Of a DNA stretch of 64,000 nt, positions 9,473-17,071 are shown piece after piece (the stretch's first letter is position 1; each line of letters begins with the position of its first letter). Both the position numbers and the translations under genes were made by a program. The DNA is from Mesoterricola silvestris (GTDB lineage Bacteria; Acidobacteriota; Holophagae; Holophagales; Holophagaceae), in assembly GCF_030295405.1 (NCBI RefSeq), contig NZ_AP027080.1:1984001-2048000 (forward strand), in the 5' to 3' direction. Under the pieces are notes generated by a model, which saw nothing but the letters and a program-made list of their open reading frames with translations, did not search any database and was not told where the DNA came from.

Positions 9473-10900
9473 TTAATCCTTGGCCCGGGAGGCGTTCACC
9501 CCGGCGGTGCGGCCGAAGACGATGCACTCCGTGATGGCCATGCCGCCGAGGCGGCAGGCTCCGTGCACGCCCCCGGTCACTTCGCCGGCGGCGTACAGCC
9601 CGGGAATGGGCCGGTGCGAGGCGATGTCCAGCGCCCGGGCGCCCGCGTCGATCTGGATGCCGCCGTTGCAGTAGTGGATCTTGGGGCGCAGGCGCACCAG
9701 GTGGTAGGGCGCCTCGATGGGGAACCGCTCGTGGGCCGCCAGGGGCCGGCCGAATTCATCGTCCACGCCGTCCCGCAGGGAAAGGTTGAAGTGCCGCAGG
9801 GTGGCCTCCAGGGCCGGGAAGTCGATGGACTGGTCCTGGGCGAGGGCCTCCAGGGTGTCGTACCGCCGGATGGCCCCGCGCTTGAGGCCCTGGGCCAGGT
9901 TCGGGTACTGGCGCGCGGCCCGGCCGCCCACGATGAGCATGGGATCCCGCCCCGCGGCCACCATTTCCCGGGAGCGGGAAAGGCGGTCGGCCAGTTCGTT
10001 CACGAACCGTTTGCCGGTGGACGCGTCGATCATGATGCCGTGGGGAATGCCCACCAGCACCGAGAACATGGTGCTGACCCCCCAGCCCACCTCGTCCCGG
10101 GAGGTCCAGGGCCCCATCTGGATCCAGGAGAGGTGCACGGGCGTGGCGCCGATCTTCAGGGCGCTCACCAGGGCCTCGGCCGTGGCCCCCGGGTGGTTGG
10201 TGGTTTCCAGGGCGCCGGCCAGGCCCGGGTCGTGGATTTTGCGGAATTCAATGTCCTGGCAGTAGCCGCCGCTGGCCAGCACGACGCCCCGGGTGGCCCC
10301 GATGCGGCGCGGGGTGCCGCTTTGCGCCTGGGGGAAGATGTGGCCGGCCCGCACCTCGGCTCCGGCCACCCTGCCATCCCCGTCCAGGATGAAGGCCTCC
10401 AGGGCGGTCTGCAGCCGGATGGGAATGCCCAGCTCCCGGCACTTCACCAGCAGGGCCTGGAGGATCACGGAGCCCGAACAGTTTTCCGGGCTGTAGATGC
10501 GCGGAACGGAATGCCCGCCCCCGTGGTGCAGGCTCCCGGCGAAGACCACCCCCAGGAAGTCCCGGCACCACAGGAAGGCCTCCAGGGACCCGGCCGCCGC
10601 GGCGCGCACCAGGTCCGGATGGTTCAGGCCATGGCCGGCCTTGAACATGTCCTCCGCCAGCAGGTCCGGCGAATCGGCGATGCCGTCCCGGGCCAGGAGG
10701 GGGGCGTTGGCCACCGCGATGAGGCCCCCGCTCAGGGCGGAATTGCCCCCCGGCAGCGCCATCTTCTCGATGACCAGCACGGACCTGCCCGCCAGCCGAG
10801 CCTCGATGGCCGCCGAAAGCCCGGCGAACCCGGAGCCGATGACCAGGACCTCGAAGCTCTCGTCGAAGGCCGGCGGGTTTCCAGGACGGGGGCCGCTCAT
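9473..10900 (-). CDS. Cytoplasmic FAD-dependent reductase, fumarate-reductase flavoprotein family
   Basis: A 475-aa FAD_binding_2 protein without a signal peptide. The N-terminal dinucleotide-binding motif GSGFAG is near residue 18, followed by EKMALPGGNSALSGG; GGHSVPR (near residue 133) is the active-site segment of the fumarate/urocanate/acrylate reductase group, and GLYAAGEVTGGVHG near the C-terminus closes the FAD site. The ATG at 10900 overlaps the stop codon of the upstream regulator as ATGA, so the pair is coupled. A related flavoprotein, Tat-exported, is encoded divergently at 12694. The substrate could be fumarate, urocanate, an enoate or a ketosteroid; sequence alone does not decide. 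Confidence 0.85.
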   Translation of the reverse strand: MSGPRPGNPPAFDESFEVLVIGSGFAGLSAAIEARLAGRSVLVIEKMALPGGNSALSGGLIAVANAPLLARDGIADSPDLLAEDMFKAGHGLNHPDLVRAAAAGSLEAFLWCRDFLGVVFAGSLHHGGGHSVPRIYSPENCSGSVILQALLVKCRELGIPIRLQTALEAFILDGDGRVAGAEVRAGHIFPQAQSGTPRRIGATRGVVLASGGYCQDIEFRKIHDPGLAGALETTNHPGATAEALVSALKIGATPVHLSWIQMGPWTSRDEVGWGVSTMFSVLVGIPHGIMIDASTGKRFVNELADRLSRSREMVAAGRDPMLIVGGRAARQYPNLAQGLKRGAIRRYDTLEALAQDQSIDFPALEATLRHFNLSLRDGVDDEFGRPLAAHERFPIEAPYHLVRLRPKIHYCNGGIQIDAGARALDIASHRPIPGLYAAGEVTGGVHGACRLGGMAITECIVFGRTAGVNASRAKD

Positions 10901-12120
10901 GCGCCCACCGCCGTCTTCCGGCTGTTGAGGTATCCATGCAGGCTGATGCCGGCGGAGCCCGAAAGGCCCAGCTTCCGCCGGATGTTCTTGCGGTGGGTCT
11001 GGACGGTGTCGAAGGCCAGGTTCATGGTGGCGCAGATCTCCTTGGTGCTGAACCCCGCCAGGATGAAGTTGCAGACCTTCATCTCCGTCTTGCTCAGGCG
11101 GTGCAGGGCGAAATCCATCTGGGGCCCGGCGCCAGGGGCGAGGGAGGCCAGGAGCTCGCCCAGGAAGTCGATGTAGCCGTTGCGCACCTCGGCGCTGGGT
11201 GCGGAGCGGATCTTGTGGAGGATGGGCAGCAGGTCGCGGGTGATCCTCCGGGAGAGCTTGGCGGCGTGCTCCTCCTGCTCCAGCTGGATGTTCTTCAGGA
11301 CGTTGCGCAGGGCGATGTTGGCCTCCTCCGTGAGCACCTTCTCGCTCTTCAGCTGGCGCTCCATCTCCTTCTGCCCGGAGATGTCCTCCGTGATGATGAT
11401 CCAGAGCCGGCTCCCCTCCACCGTGATGAGGCTCACGGTGAACACCGCCGGAAAGCTGCTCTTGTCGAAGTAGAGCGCGGTGACCTCGTCGCTCAGCACC
11501 TGGTTCTCGATGATGGTGTCCAGCATCCGCAGGACGGTCTCCTGCCCCCGGGGGTCGCACAGGGAGCGGATGTGGGCCCCCTGGATGTTCTCGGGGTGGA
11601 TGCCGAAAGTCTCGCAGGCCTTCTGGTTGGAACCGATGACCTCCAGGTCCTCGTCCACGAGGATGATGCCCTTGCCCACGCCCTGGAAGACCGTGTGCAG
11701 CATCTTCTGGGACCGGGCCAGGGCCAGGGCCTGGGCCCGGTCCTTGACCTGGCGCTCCCGCTCCGCCCGGGGCGGGAAGGGGCTGGAGGATGCCGCCAGG
11801 AGCACCAGGAAGCCCCCCCCGTCCAGGGGGGCGACGCGGATATCGAAGTCGGCCTGGAGGGCGCCGCCGCTGAACCGGGGCACCTGGGCCGAGCAGAGCC
11901 GCAGGGCCCCCTCCAGCGTGTCGCAGGCCAGCCCCAGGCGCACCCAGAAGGCCGCGCCGACCGTGGCCGCGTCCCCCAGGAGCAGTGCGGCCCTGCGGTT
12001 GGCCTGGACGATGATTCCCCCCGGGTCCGTCACCAGCACCAGGTCCGAGGTGGCCTCGAACAGCTCCTGGCCCAAGGAGGCGTCCAGGGACGCCCGTCGC
12101 AGCTCCATGCCGTCTCCCAT
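10897..12120 (-). CDS. PAS-domain LuxR-type transcriptional regulator
   Basis: A 407-aa soluble regulator. Two PAS-like sensor regions (about residues 15-120 and 150-270; QKEMERQLKSEK marks the helix leaving the second) are joined by a helical linker to a C-terminal LuxR/GerE helix-turn-helix (FSTKEICATMNL and THRKNIRRKLGL, about 350-390). It is coupled by ATGA overlap to the downstream flavoprotein gene and lies back-to-back with the Tat-flavoprotein/cytochrome operon, so it probably controls one or both. The palindrome at 12520-12541 is a candidate target. A second ATG at 12108, preceded by GGGAG, is an equally good start. No REC domain is present; the ligand or redox signal is unknown. Confidence 0.87.
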   Translation of the reverse strand: MGDGMELRRASLDASLGQELFEATSDLVLVTDPGGIIVQANRRAALLLGDAATVGAAFWVRLGLACDTLEGALRLCSAQVPRFSGGALQADFDIRVAPLDGGGFLVLLAASSSPFPPRAERERQVKDRAQALALARSQKMLHTVFQGVGKGIILVDEDLEVIGSNQKACETFGIHPENIQGAHIRSLCDPRGQETVLRMLDTIIENQVLSDEVTALYFDKSSFPAVFTVSLITVEGSRLWIIITEDISGQKEMERQLKSEKVLTEEANIALRNVLKNIQLEQEEHAAKLSRRITRDLLPILHKIRSAPSAEVRNGYIDFLGELLASLAPGAGPQMDFALHRLSKTEMKVCNFILAGFSTKEICATMNLAFDTVQTHRKNIRRKLGLSGSAGISLHGYLNSRKTAVGA

Positions 12121-12235
12121 CCCCCGCCCTGGGACCGCGGGTCCGGTGGAGCCTGCCGTCCAAGCCTGGGGATGGTTCGATCATTGTCCCGCGCCGGGGC
12201 CCTGTCAACGGCGATGGGGGAATCCCCATCCCCTT

Positions 12236-12372
12236 TCATCCCCTGCATCGGCGTTCATCCCTGTTTCGCAGGGCCGGGGATCGGATGGGTCGGGGATTCC
12301 CGGTAATGGGCGCGCCGACCCAGGCCATCGCTGGCCCTGCGTAACAGGGATGAACGCCGATGCAGGGGATGA
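12236..12372. repeat. Dispersed palindromic repeat, copy A (paired arms)
   Basis: Two 40-nt arms, 12236-12275 and 12333-12372, are inverted copies with one mismatch, separated by 57 nt. Each arm contains the core ATCGGCGTTCATCCCTGTT followed by CGCAGGGCC. The same core recurs at 19859-19943, 44115-44197 and 48344-48458. This copy lies between divergent genes, so it is not simply a terminator. Confidence 0.9.
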
Positions 12373-12519
12373 AGGGGATGAAACGGGAACCCCTCACCAC
12401 ATGGATTTCCCATACCCCGATCCTCGGCCCCCGTTCCCGGGTTTGGGACCCCCACCCCCGAAATCACCCCGGCCAAATAATGACTCTAATAACAAAAATA
12501 ACAATAGTTACAATTTTTA

Positions 12520-12541
12520 TCGGGTAGCCATCCCTACCCGA
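12520..12541. promoter_or_regulatory. Perfect 8-bp inverted repeat, candidate operator
   Basis: TCGGGTAG (12520-12527) and CTACCCGA (12534-12541) are perfect inverted arms with a 6-nt spacer, a size typical of sites for dimeric LuxR/GerE regulators. It lies 22 nt upstream of the proposed -35 box of the flavoprotein operon. Assignment to the neighbouring PAS-LuxR protein is inference. Confidence 0.5.
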
Positions 12542-12562
12542 AATAGCCCCGCTTTCTCACCT

Positions 12563-12591
12563 TTGAGGGATTCCCGCCCGGGGCCTACTGT
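12563..12591 (+). promoter_or_regulatory. Candidate sigma-70-type promoter for the flavoprotein/cytochrome operon
   Basis: TTGAGG (12563-12568) and TACTGT (12586-12591) are separated by 17 nt. The start codon at 12694 would leave a leader of about 95 nt. Confidence 0.4.
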
Positions 12592-12693
12592 TGAATTAAT
12601 CCATAGGGTATTCATCCACTGCTGCGGTTGCGGCGGACCGGACCGCATGGGTCCCGGCCGCTGGACGAACACAAACCAGGAAAGGGGAAAACC

Positions 12694-14268
12694 ATGAAGA
12701 ACCCAGACAACCTCGAAGGAACGGGAACCCGGGAGGAAGGCCCCCAGGGCCCGGATCGCCGGGGCTTCCTCAAGACCTCCCTGGCCATGGGCATCGCCGC
12801 CACGGCCGGGACCTTCGCCCTCAACCTCGGCGCGGCGCCCGCGGCCGAAGCGCCGGTGAAGAAGAAGCTGCCCACCAAGTGGGACGAGAGCTATGACGTG
12901 GTGGTCATCGGCTCGGGCTTCGCGGGCCTGGCCGCGGCCGCCGAGGCCGCCGGCAAGGGCGCCACCGTGCTGATCCTGGAGAAGATGCCCGTGTACGGCG
13001 GCAACTCCATCATCAACGGTGGCGAGTACAACGCCTGGACCGACAAGCTGAAGATGCGCGAGAACTTCAAGCTGGGCGTGGACAGCTCCGACATCCACAA
13101 GGCCGACACCCTCAAGGGCGGCGATTTCTACGGCAGCCCGGAACTGGTGGAGATCCTCACCGCCGAATCCCCCAAGGCCCTGGACTGGATGATCGACGAG
13201 GGCGGCCTGAAGCTGCGCCCCGTGCTGAACCGCACCGGTGGCCACAGCCAGTACCGCACCCACACCTGCGTGGAAGGGGTCGGCAAGGGCTTCACCGAAG
13301 CCCTGCGGCGCATCGCCGAGAAGCGCGGCGCCAAGATGCGCCTCAAGGCCAAGGTGAGCTGGCTCTGGCGCAAGGACGTGGACAGCCCCGTGCTGGGCGT
13401 GGAACTGGAAACCGGCCGCGGCCCCGTGAATATCCGGGCGCGCAAGGCCGTCGTCCTGGCCTCGGGCGGCTTCGGCCGCGACGTCCCCATGCGCCAGGTG
13501 TACAACCCCTCCCTGAACGCGGGCTACAACTGCACCAACCACAAGGGCGCCACCGGCGAGATGATCCGCTACGCCCAGGCCATCGGGGCCGAGGCCATCC
13601 ACATGGCCTTCATCCAGCTCTACCCCTACGCCGACCCCGAAACCGGCATCCTGGACGCCCCGGCCGTGTACCCCTTCCGCGGGCCCGGCTATGGCATCGT
13701 CTACGTGAACGAGAAGGGCGTGCGGTTCGTCAACGAGCAGGAGCGCCGCGACGTGGTCTCCCGGGCGGAAATGGCCACCGGCGGCAAGAAGACCTTCTCC
13801 ATCTTCAACGAGGCGATGATCCCCAAGATGGGCACGATGGAAGAGGCCGAGAAGGCCGTGGCCGCGGGCCGCTTCGTGCGGGCCGCCACCCTGGGCGAGC
13901 TGGCCACCAAGATCGGCATCGACCCCGCCGTCCTCACCGAGACCATCAAGAAGCACGACGGCTACCTGAAGGCCAAGAAGGATCCCGAATTCGGCAAGAA
14001 CATCACCGACGTGATGATCTCCCAGGAGCAGGGCCCCTACTACGCCATCGCCCAGTGGCCCGCCGTCCACCACACCATGGGCGGGCTGCGCGTGAACAAG
14101 GACACCCAGGTGCTCGACATCTGGGGCAAGCCCATCCCCCGCCTCTACGCCGCCGGCGAAATCACCGGCGGCCTGCACGGCGCCAACCGTCTGGGCGGCA
14201 ACGCCACCCCGGACGCCACGGTGTTCGGACGCATCGCGGGCCTCAGGGCCGCCGCCGAGAAGATCTGA
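12694..14268 (+). CDS. Tat-exported flavoprotein reductase, fumarate/urocanate/(meth)acrylate reductase type
   Basis: A 524-aa protein. The twin-arginine signal RRGFLKTSLAMG lies near residues 23-34 with a hydrophobic stretch ending near LGAAPAAEA, so it folds with FAD in the cytoplasm and is exported. The FAD_binding_2 domain starts at YDVVVIGSGFAG (about 71-82), with EKMPVYGGNS, the active-site segment GGHSQYRTH (about 188-196) and LYAAGEITGGLHG near the end. The ATG at 12694 follows GGAAAGGGG. A seven-haem cytochrome and a tatA follow immediately, suggesting a two-subunit periplasmic terminal reductase rather than a single-chain flavocytochrome c. The electron acceptor is not decidable from sequence. 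Confidence 0.9.
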   Translation: MKNPDNLEGTGTREEGPQGPDRRGFLKTSLAMGIAATAGTFALNLGAAPAAEAPVKKKLPTKWDESYDVVVIGSGFAGLAAAAEAAGKGATVLILEKMPVYGGNSIINGGEYNAWTDKLKMRENFKLGVDSSDIHKADTLKGGDFYGSPELVEILTAESPKALDWMIDEGGLKLRPVLNRTGGHSQYRTHTCVEGVGKGFTEALRRIAEKRGAKMRLKAKVSWLWRKDVDSPVLGVELETGRGPVNIRARKAVVLASGGFGRDVPMRQVYNPSLNAGYNCTNHKGATGEMIRYAQAIGAEAIHMAFIQLYPYADPETGILDAPAVYPFRGPGYGIVYVNEKGVRFVNEQERRDVVSRAEMATGGKKTFSIFNEAMIPKMGTMEEAEKAVAAGRFVRAATLGELATKIGIDPAVLTETIKKHDGYLKAKKDPEFGKNITDVMISQEQGPYYAIAQWPAVHHTMGGLRVNKDTQVLDIWGKPIPRLYAAGEITGGLHGANRLGGNATPDATVFGRIAGLRAAAEKI

Positions 14269-14283
14269 TCCAGGCACGCACCG

Positions 14284-14312
14284 CCGCGGCCCCCCGGGAA
14301 GGGGGGCCGCGG
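14284..14312 (+). other. Strong intercistronic hairpin
   Basis: CCGCGGCCCCCC (14284-14295) pairs perfectly with GGGGGGCCGCGG (14301-14312) across the 5-nt loop GGGAA. It lies between the flavoprotein stop and the GGAGG of the cytochrome gene, without a U-tract. It may protect the upstream message or set subunit stoichiometry (inference). Confidence 0.7.
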
Positions 14313-14330
14313 CCACGGAGGACGCACCCG

Positions 14331-15011
14331 ATGCGACGATTCCATTCTCTCTGGGTCCTGGCGGCCCTGCTCCTGGCTTCGGCCGGGGGCCTGGGCGCCG
14401 CCCCGGCCAAGGCCGCGGGTTGCCGGGCCTGCCACGACGATTTCAAGCAGCTCCTGGGCGACGCCCATCCGCCCGTGAAGGGCCGGGCCATCGCCGAATG
14501 CCTGCCCTGCCACGGGAAGGCCTCCGGCAAGGGCGCCTTTTCCGTGCGGATCCACCGCGGCCATTCGGCCCCGGACAGCGGCGTGGCCTGCGCCGCCTGC
14601 CACGATTTCAAGGTGGGCCGCTCCTTCTCCGTCAAGGGCGCCAAGGCCAGCCTCGGCAAGCCCGACGCCGCCGATTTCGCCCGGGCCCGGGAATTCATGC
14701 CGGTGCCTGGGGATAGCGGCTTCCTGGCCTCCCACCACGCGAAGAAGCTGGTTTCCTGCGCCGGGTGCCACGGCGGCGCCTTCCCCCTGCGGGGCACCGA
14801 AGTGGCCAACGCCACCTGCCTGGCCTGCCACGGCACCCCCGAGGCCCTGGCGGAGAAGACGCGCCCCAAGGAAGCCCACGGCCTGAACCCCCACAAATCG
14901 CACTACGGGGACATCGCCTGCACCGCGTGCCATTTCGGGCACCAGCCATCGGTGGTCCTGTGCAAGGACTGCCATCCCAAGACCACCCTCGCCGTCCCCT
15001 TCGGGAAGTGA
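14331..15011 (+). CDS. Seven-haem periplasmic cytochrome c
   Basis: A 226-aa exported cytochrome. A signal peptide (MRRFHSLWVLAALLLA, ending near APAKA) is followed directly by the first of seven CXXCH haem motifs: CRACH, CLPCH, CAACH, CAGCH, CLACH, CTACH and CKDCH. Extra His residues (for example HRGHS, SHHAKK, HKSHYG) could act as distal ligands. GGAGG precedes the ATG at 14331. Its position behind the Tat flavoprotein makes it the likely electron donor, delivering quinol-derived electrons to the reductase FAD. Overall it resembles the small tetra-/multihaem c3/c7-type cytochromes of metal-reducing bacteria, but no exact subfamily was recognised. Confidence 0.92.
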   Translation: MRRFHSLWVLAALLLASAGGLGAAPAKAAGCRACHDDFKQLLGDAHPPVKGRAIAECLPCHGKASGKGAFSVRIHRGHSAPDSGVACAACHDFKVGRSFSVKGAKASLGKPDAADFARAREFMPVPGDSGFLASHHAKKLVSCAGCHGGAFPLRGTEVANATCLACHGTPEALAEKTRPKEAHGLNPHKSHYGDIACTACHFGHQPSVVLCKDCHPKTTLAVPFGK

Positions 15012-15045
15012 GGGGCCGGACCATCCGGCACGAATGGAGTGAACC

Positions 15046-15204
15046 ATGGGCAATCTCGGAATGACGGAAATCCTCCTGATCGGCGTCTGCCTGCTGATCT
15101 TCTTCGGCCCCTCCAAGCTCCCGGAGCTGGGCAAGTCGCTGGGCAAGGGGATCCAGGAGTTCAAGAAAGCAAGCAAGGAACTGACGTCGGGGATCAAGGA
15201 CTGA
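15046..15204 (+). CDS. tatA: TatA/E-type twin-arginine translocase subunit, additional copy
   Basis: A 52-aa protein: a short N-terminus, one transmembrane helix (EILLIGVCLLIFF), the FGP hinge followed by SKLPELGKSLGKGIQEFKKA, then a short charged tail, all diagnostic of TatA/E. The ATG at 15046 follows GGAGTGAACC. It is nearly identical in its core to the tatA encoded beside tatC at 61615-61803 but lacks part of the C-terminal tail. Its place right after a Tat substrate and its cytochrome partner suggests it supports export of that flavoprotein. Confidence 0.93.
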   Translation: MGNLGMTEILLIGVCLLIFFGPSKLPELGKSLGKGIQEFKKASKELTSGIKD

Positions 15205-15249
15205 AGCTGGACGTCGCCTGAAAAGGCGATCGAAAGGCGTTCCAAGGCG

Positions 15250-15278
15250 CGGCCACCTGCGGGTGGCCGTTCGCTTTA
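15250..15278 (+). terminator. Hairpin terminator after the additional tatA
   Basis: CGGCCACC (15250-15257) pairs with GGTGGCCG (15262-15269) around a TGCG loop and is followed by TTCGCTTTA. The U-tract is broken, so the terminator is probable rather than certain. Confidence 0.55.
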
Positions 15279-15341
15279 GTGGGGTTGCGGCTCCGGGAAA
15301 CAGGCGCACGCTTGAGATTGAATCAGGCGCCCCGGTGGATC

Positions 15342-15494
15342 ATGTCACGACCTCCCTCCCATCACATCCCCCTCAACCTCAAGATGTCCGCCGACCGGGT
15401 GCGAATGGGGAAGGCCGTGGCCCTGCGGCATGGCACCACGGTATCGGCGCTCGTGAGCGAGGTGTTAGGCATCTCCAAGCCCAAGCTCAGTTAG
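15342..15494 (+). pseudogene. Ribbon-helix-helix antitoxin-like fragment
   Basis: A frame of about 50 codons contains IPLNLKMSADRVRMGKAVA followed by HGTTVSALVSEVLG, the strand-helix-helix pattern of small MetJ/Arc-type antitoxins (DUF6364-like). It ends shortly after the second helix and has no toxin partner. The frame can be extended upstream to 15279 but no start has a convincing ribosome site. I read it as a remnant at the left edge of the toxin-antitoxin island. A functional 50-aa protein cannot be excluded. Confidence 0.4.
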
Positions 15495-15567
15495 GCATCT
15501 TCCACTGTTATTAATTCCGCCTTCTGCACACTGCTCGCTGTAGACTCAGTTCAAATCGACAGGAGAA

Positions 15568-16530
15568 ATGATGAAATGGCCTTGGTGGAAGGCGGCCCTT
15601 GTCAGTGTGCCCGCGATACTAATTCTTTTGGTGGCAACCGGTTCAATTACAAACGAGCACCGAGTGAGGACTTGGCGGCCCGATCCACAAAACGCATCCG
15701 GCCCCAAGCAGATCTGGGAAGCCTCATCGCCAGGCGCTGGTGTTCTGTCATTCTTTCAGCCCGATTCTCCAAGCAAAAAGGTCATGAAGACGATGGGCGT
15801 TGACCTATCAGAACAGGCCGACAAGGCAAAATCACCGGCCCCTGATCCAACCACAAACCCGCAAAAGTTGATCCGCACAGGACAGGTTTCTCTGGAAGTC
15901 AAAGATTACGAAATTGCGGTCAAAGGGTTGGAACAAGTTGTTTCATCAAGTGGTGGGTATGTTGCCAATACCGAAGTTCAACGCAGTGCGTCCGGGGCTA
16001 GAACTGGACAGGTGACCTTACGCGTTCCCGCAGCTGTTTTCAAGGATGCTGGTTCCAGGATTCGGTCCATTGGCAAGGTCCTCTCTGAAAGAACAAATAT
16101 TGAGGACGTGACAAAGGCCTACACAGACCTGGAGACGAGACTCCGTGTGAAGCGTGAGGCTCTTAACCGTTTGCGCGAGATCCTCAGGGCAAAGGCTGGG
16201 AGCTTGAAGGATGTCCTGGAGGTCGAAAAGGAAATTTCTCGCATAACAGAGGAGATCGAGTTGGCCGAAGGCCAGCGTCGATACTTCGATAATCAGATTC
16301 AACTCTCGACCATCACTGTCGACTTGGCTGAGCCTGAGCCCATCTCGATGGCGCGGCCTAGCTCTTGGCTGGCCCTAACTGAGGCCCTCCGAGATTCCGC
16401 TGCGATGATCGCTGGGTCATGTGCATTCCTGCTACGCCTCTTCTTGGTCTTACTACCATGGGCCGGCATCGGCTTATTGGTTGTCTGGGTCTACCGCAAG
16501 AAGAAGGGCAAGGTGAAAATCACCTCTTAG
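15568..16530 (+). CDS. DUF4349 membrane protein
   Basis: A 320-aa protein with an N-terminal membrane anchor (about residues 8-26), an extracytoplasmic DUF4349 core (about 98-255: LIRTGQVSLEVKDYEIAV, TLRVPAAVF, a coiled-coil-rich stretch from about residue 185 to 235, and YFDNQIQLSTITVDL) and a C-terminal transmembrane helix near 275-305 followed by a basic tail. The function of the family is unknown. AGGAG is 2 nt from the first ATG (15568) but 5 nt from the second (15571), so the second is the likelier start. Base composition is clearly lower in GC than the surrounding genes, which, with the toxin-antitoxin neighbours, suggests acquisition by transfer. Confidence 0.85.
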   Translation: MMKWPWWKAALVSVPAILILLVATGSITNEHRVRTWRPDPQNASGPKQIWEASSPGAGVLSFFQPDSPSKKVMKTMGVDLSEQADKAKSPAPDPTTNPQKLIRTGQVSLEVKDYEIAVKGLEQVVSSSGGYVANTEVQRSASGARTGQVTLRVPAAVFKDAGSRIRSIGKVLSERTNIEDVTKAYTDLETRLRVKREALNRLREILRAKAGSLKDVLEVEKEISRITEEIELAEGQRRYFDNQIQLSTITVDLAEPEPISMARPSSWLALTEALRDSAAMIAGSCAFLLRLFLVLLPWAGIGLLVVWVYRKKKGKVKITS

Positions 16531-16731
16531 GCCTGATGAGGCTTTACCCCCAGGCGCCGCGAGTCCCCGTTTCATCACCAATTGTACGTCTGCCTAACAA
16601 CGTGCTCGACCCGGACCCCGACGTGCCTTCATCCTTTCATCCCAAAGCCATTCCAACCGCCCTTCTCCGCCGACCTCGCCGCCACGGTGGGTCCGGTCAG
16701 CTGGGCCGGTAGCCAGCACCCGAGTGACCCC

Positions 16732-16759
16732 TTGACGAATGTATCCGAACGGCTACATT
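16732..16759 (+). promoter_or_regulatory. higBA promoter with overlapping palindromic operator
   Basis: TTGACG (16732-16737) and TACATT (16754-16759) are 16 nt apart. The whole spacer is a 22-bp palindrome, AATGTATCCG-AA-CGGCTACATT (16738-16759), with a single mismatched pair. An operator overlapping the promoter fits the autorepression known for HigA-type antitoxins. Confidence 0.65.
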
Positions 16760-16765
16760 TGGGAA

Positions 16766-17071
16766 ATGAACACGATTCTCCAAACCGACGATTTCCGCGC
16801 CTAGCTTGGAGAACTTAAGAATCGTCGGGCCAAAGCCATTATTTTCTATCGCCTTGATCGTGCTGCAAAAGGATACTTTGGCAATTCCAAGGCTCTGGGA
16901 GGCGGAGTCTCTGAGATGCGAATCGATACGGGGCCAGGCTATCGGATTTACTACACGCATAGGGGCGAGGTTATTTACCTGCTTCTCGTCGGTGGAGATA
17001 AGTCAACTCAATCCAGAGATGTCCAGCGATCGAGAGCACTGCTTAAATCCCTACCCAAGGAACAGCCATGA
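16766..17071 (+). pseudogene. higB: HigB/RelE-type (Gp49-like) toxin, inactivated by a nonsense codon
   Basis: Reading from ATG 16766 gives MNTILQTDDFRA, then TAG at 16802-16804, then an uninterrupted in-frame continuation: LGELKNRRAKAIIFYRLDRA, MRIDTGPGYRIYYT, YLLLVGGDKSTQSRD, ending at TGA 17069-17071, which overlaps the antitoxin ATG. The continuation is a full-length addiction-module killer protein of the RelE/ParE superfamily. The family usually has Trp at the position of the stop, so a single TGG-to-TAG change would explain the lesion. The rest of the frame is undamaged, so inactivation is recent, or the codon is read through, or there is a sequencing error. Confidence 0.85.

Larger units (their letters stand above)
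12121..12693. other. Divergent intergenic region between the regulator and the Tat-flavoprotein operon
   Basis: This 573-nt spacer has no credible gene. It holds the palindromic repeat pair, then an unusually AT-rich patch at about 12476-12520 in a high-GC genome, the 8-6-8 palindrome at 12520-12541 and a candidate promoter at 12563-12591. The layout fits a shared regulatory region for the two divergent units. Confidence 0.7.

Noticed and set aside
12694-15011. Naming the flavoprotein/cytochrome pair as fumarate reductase
   Set aside because: The active-site segment is shared by fumarate, urocanate, acrylate and methacrylate reductases; substrate residues could not be resolved by eye.
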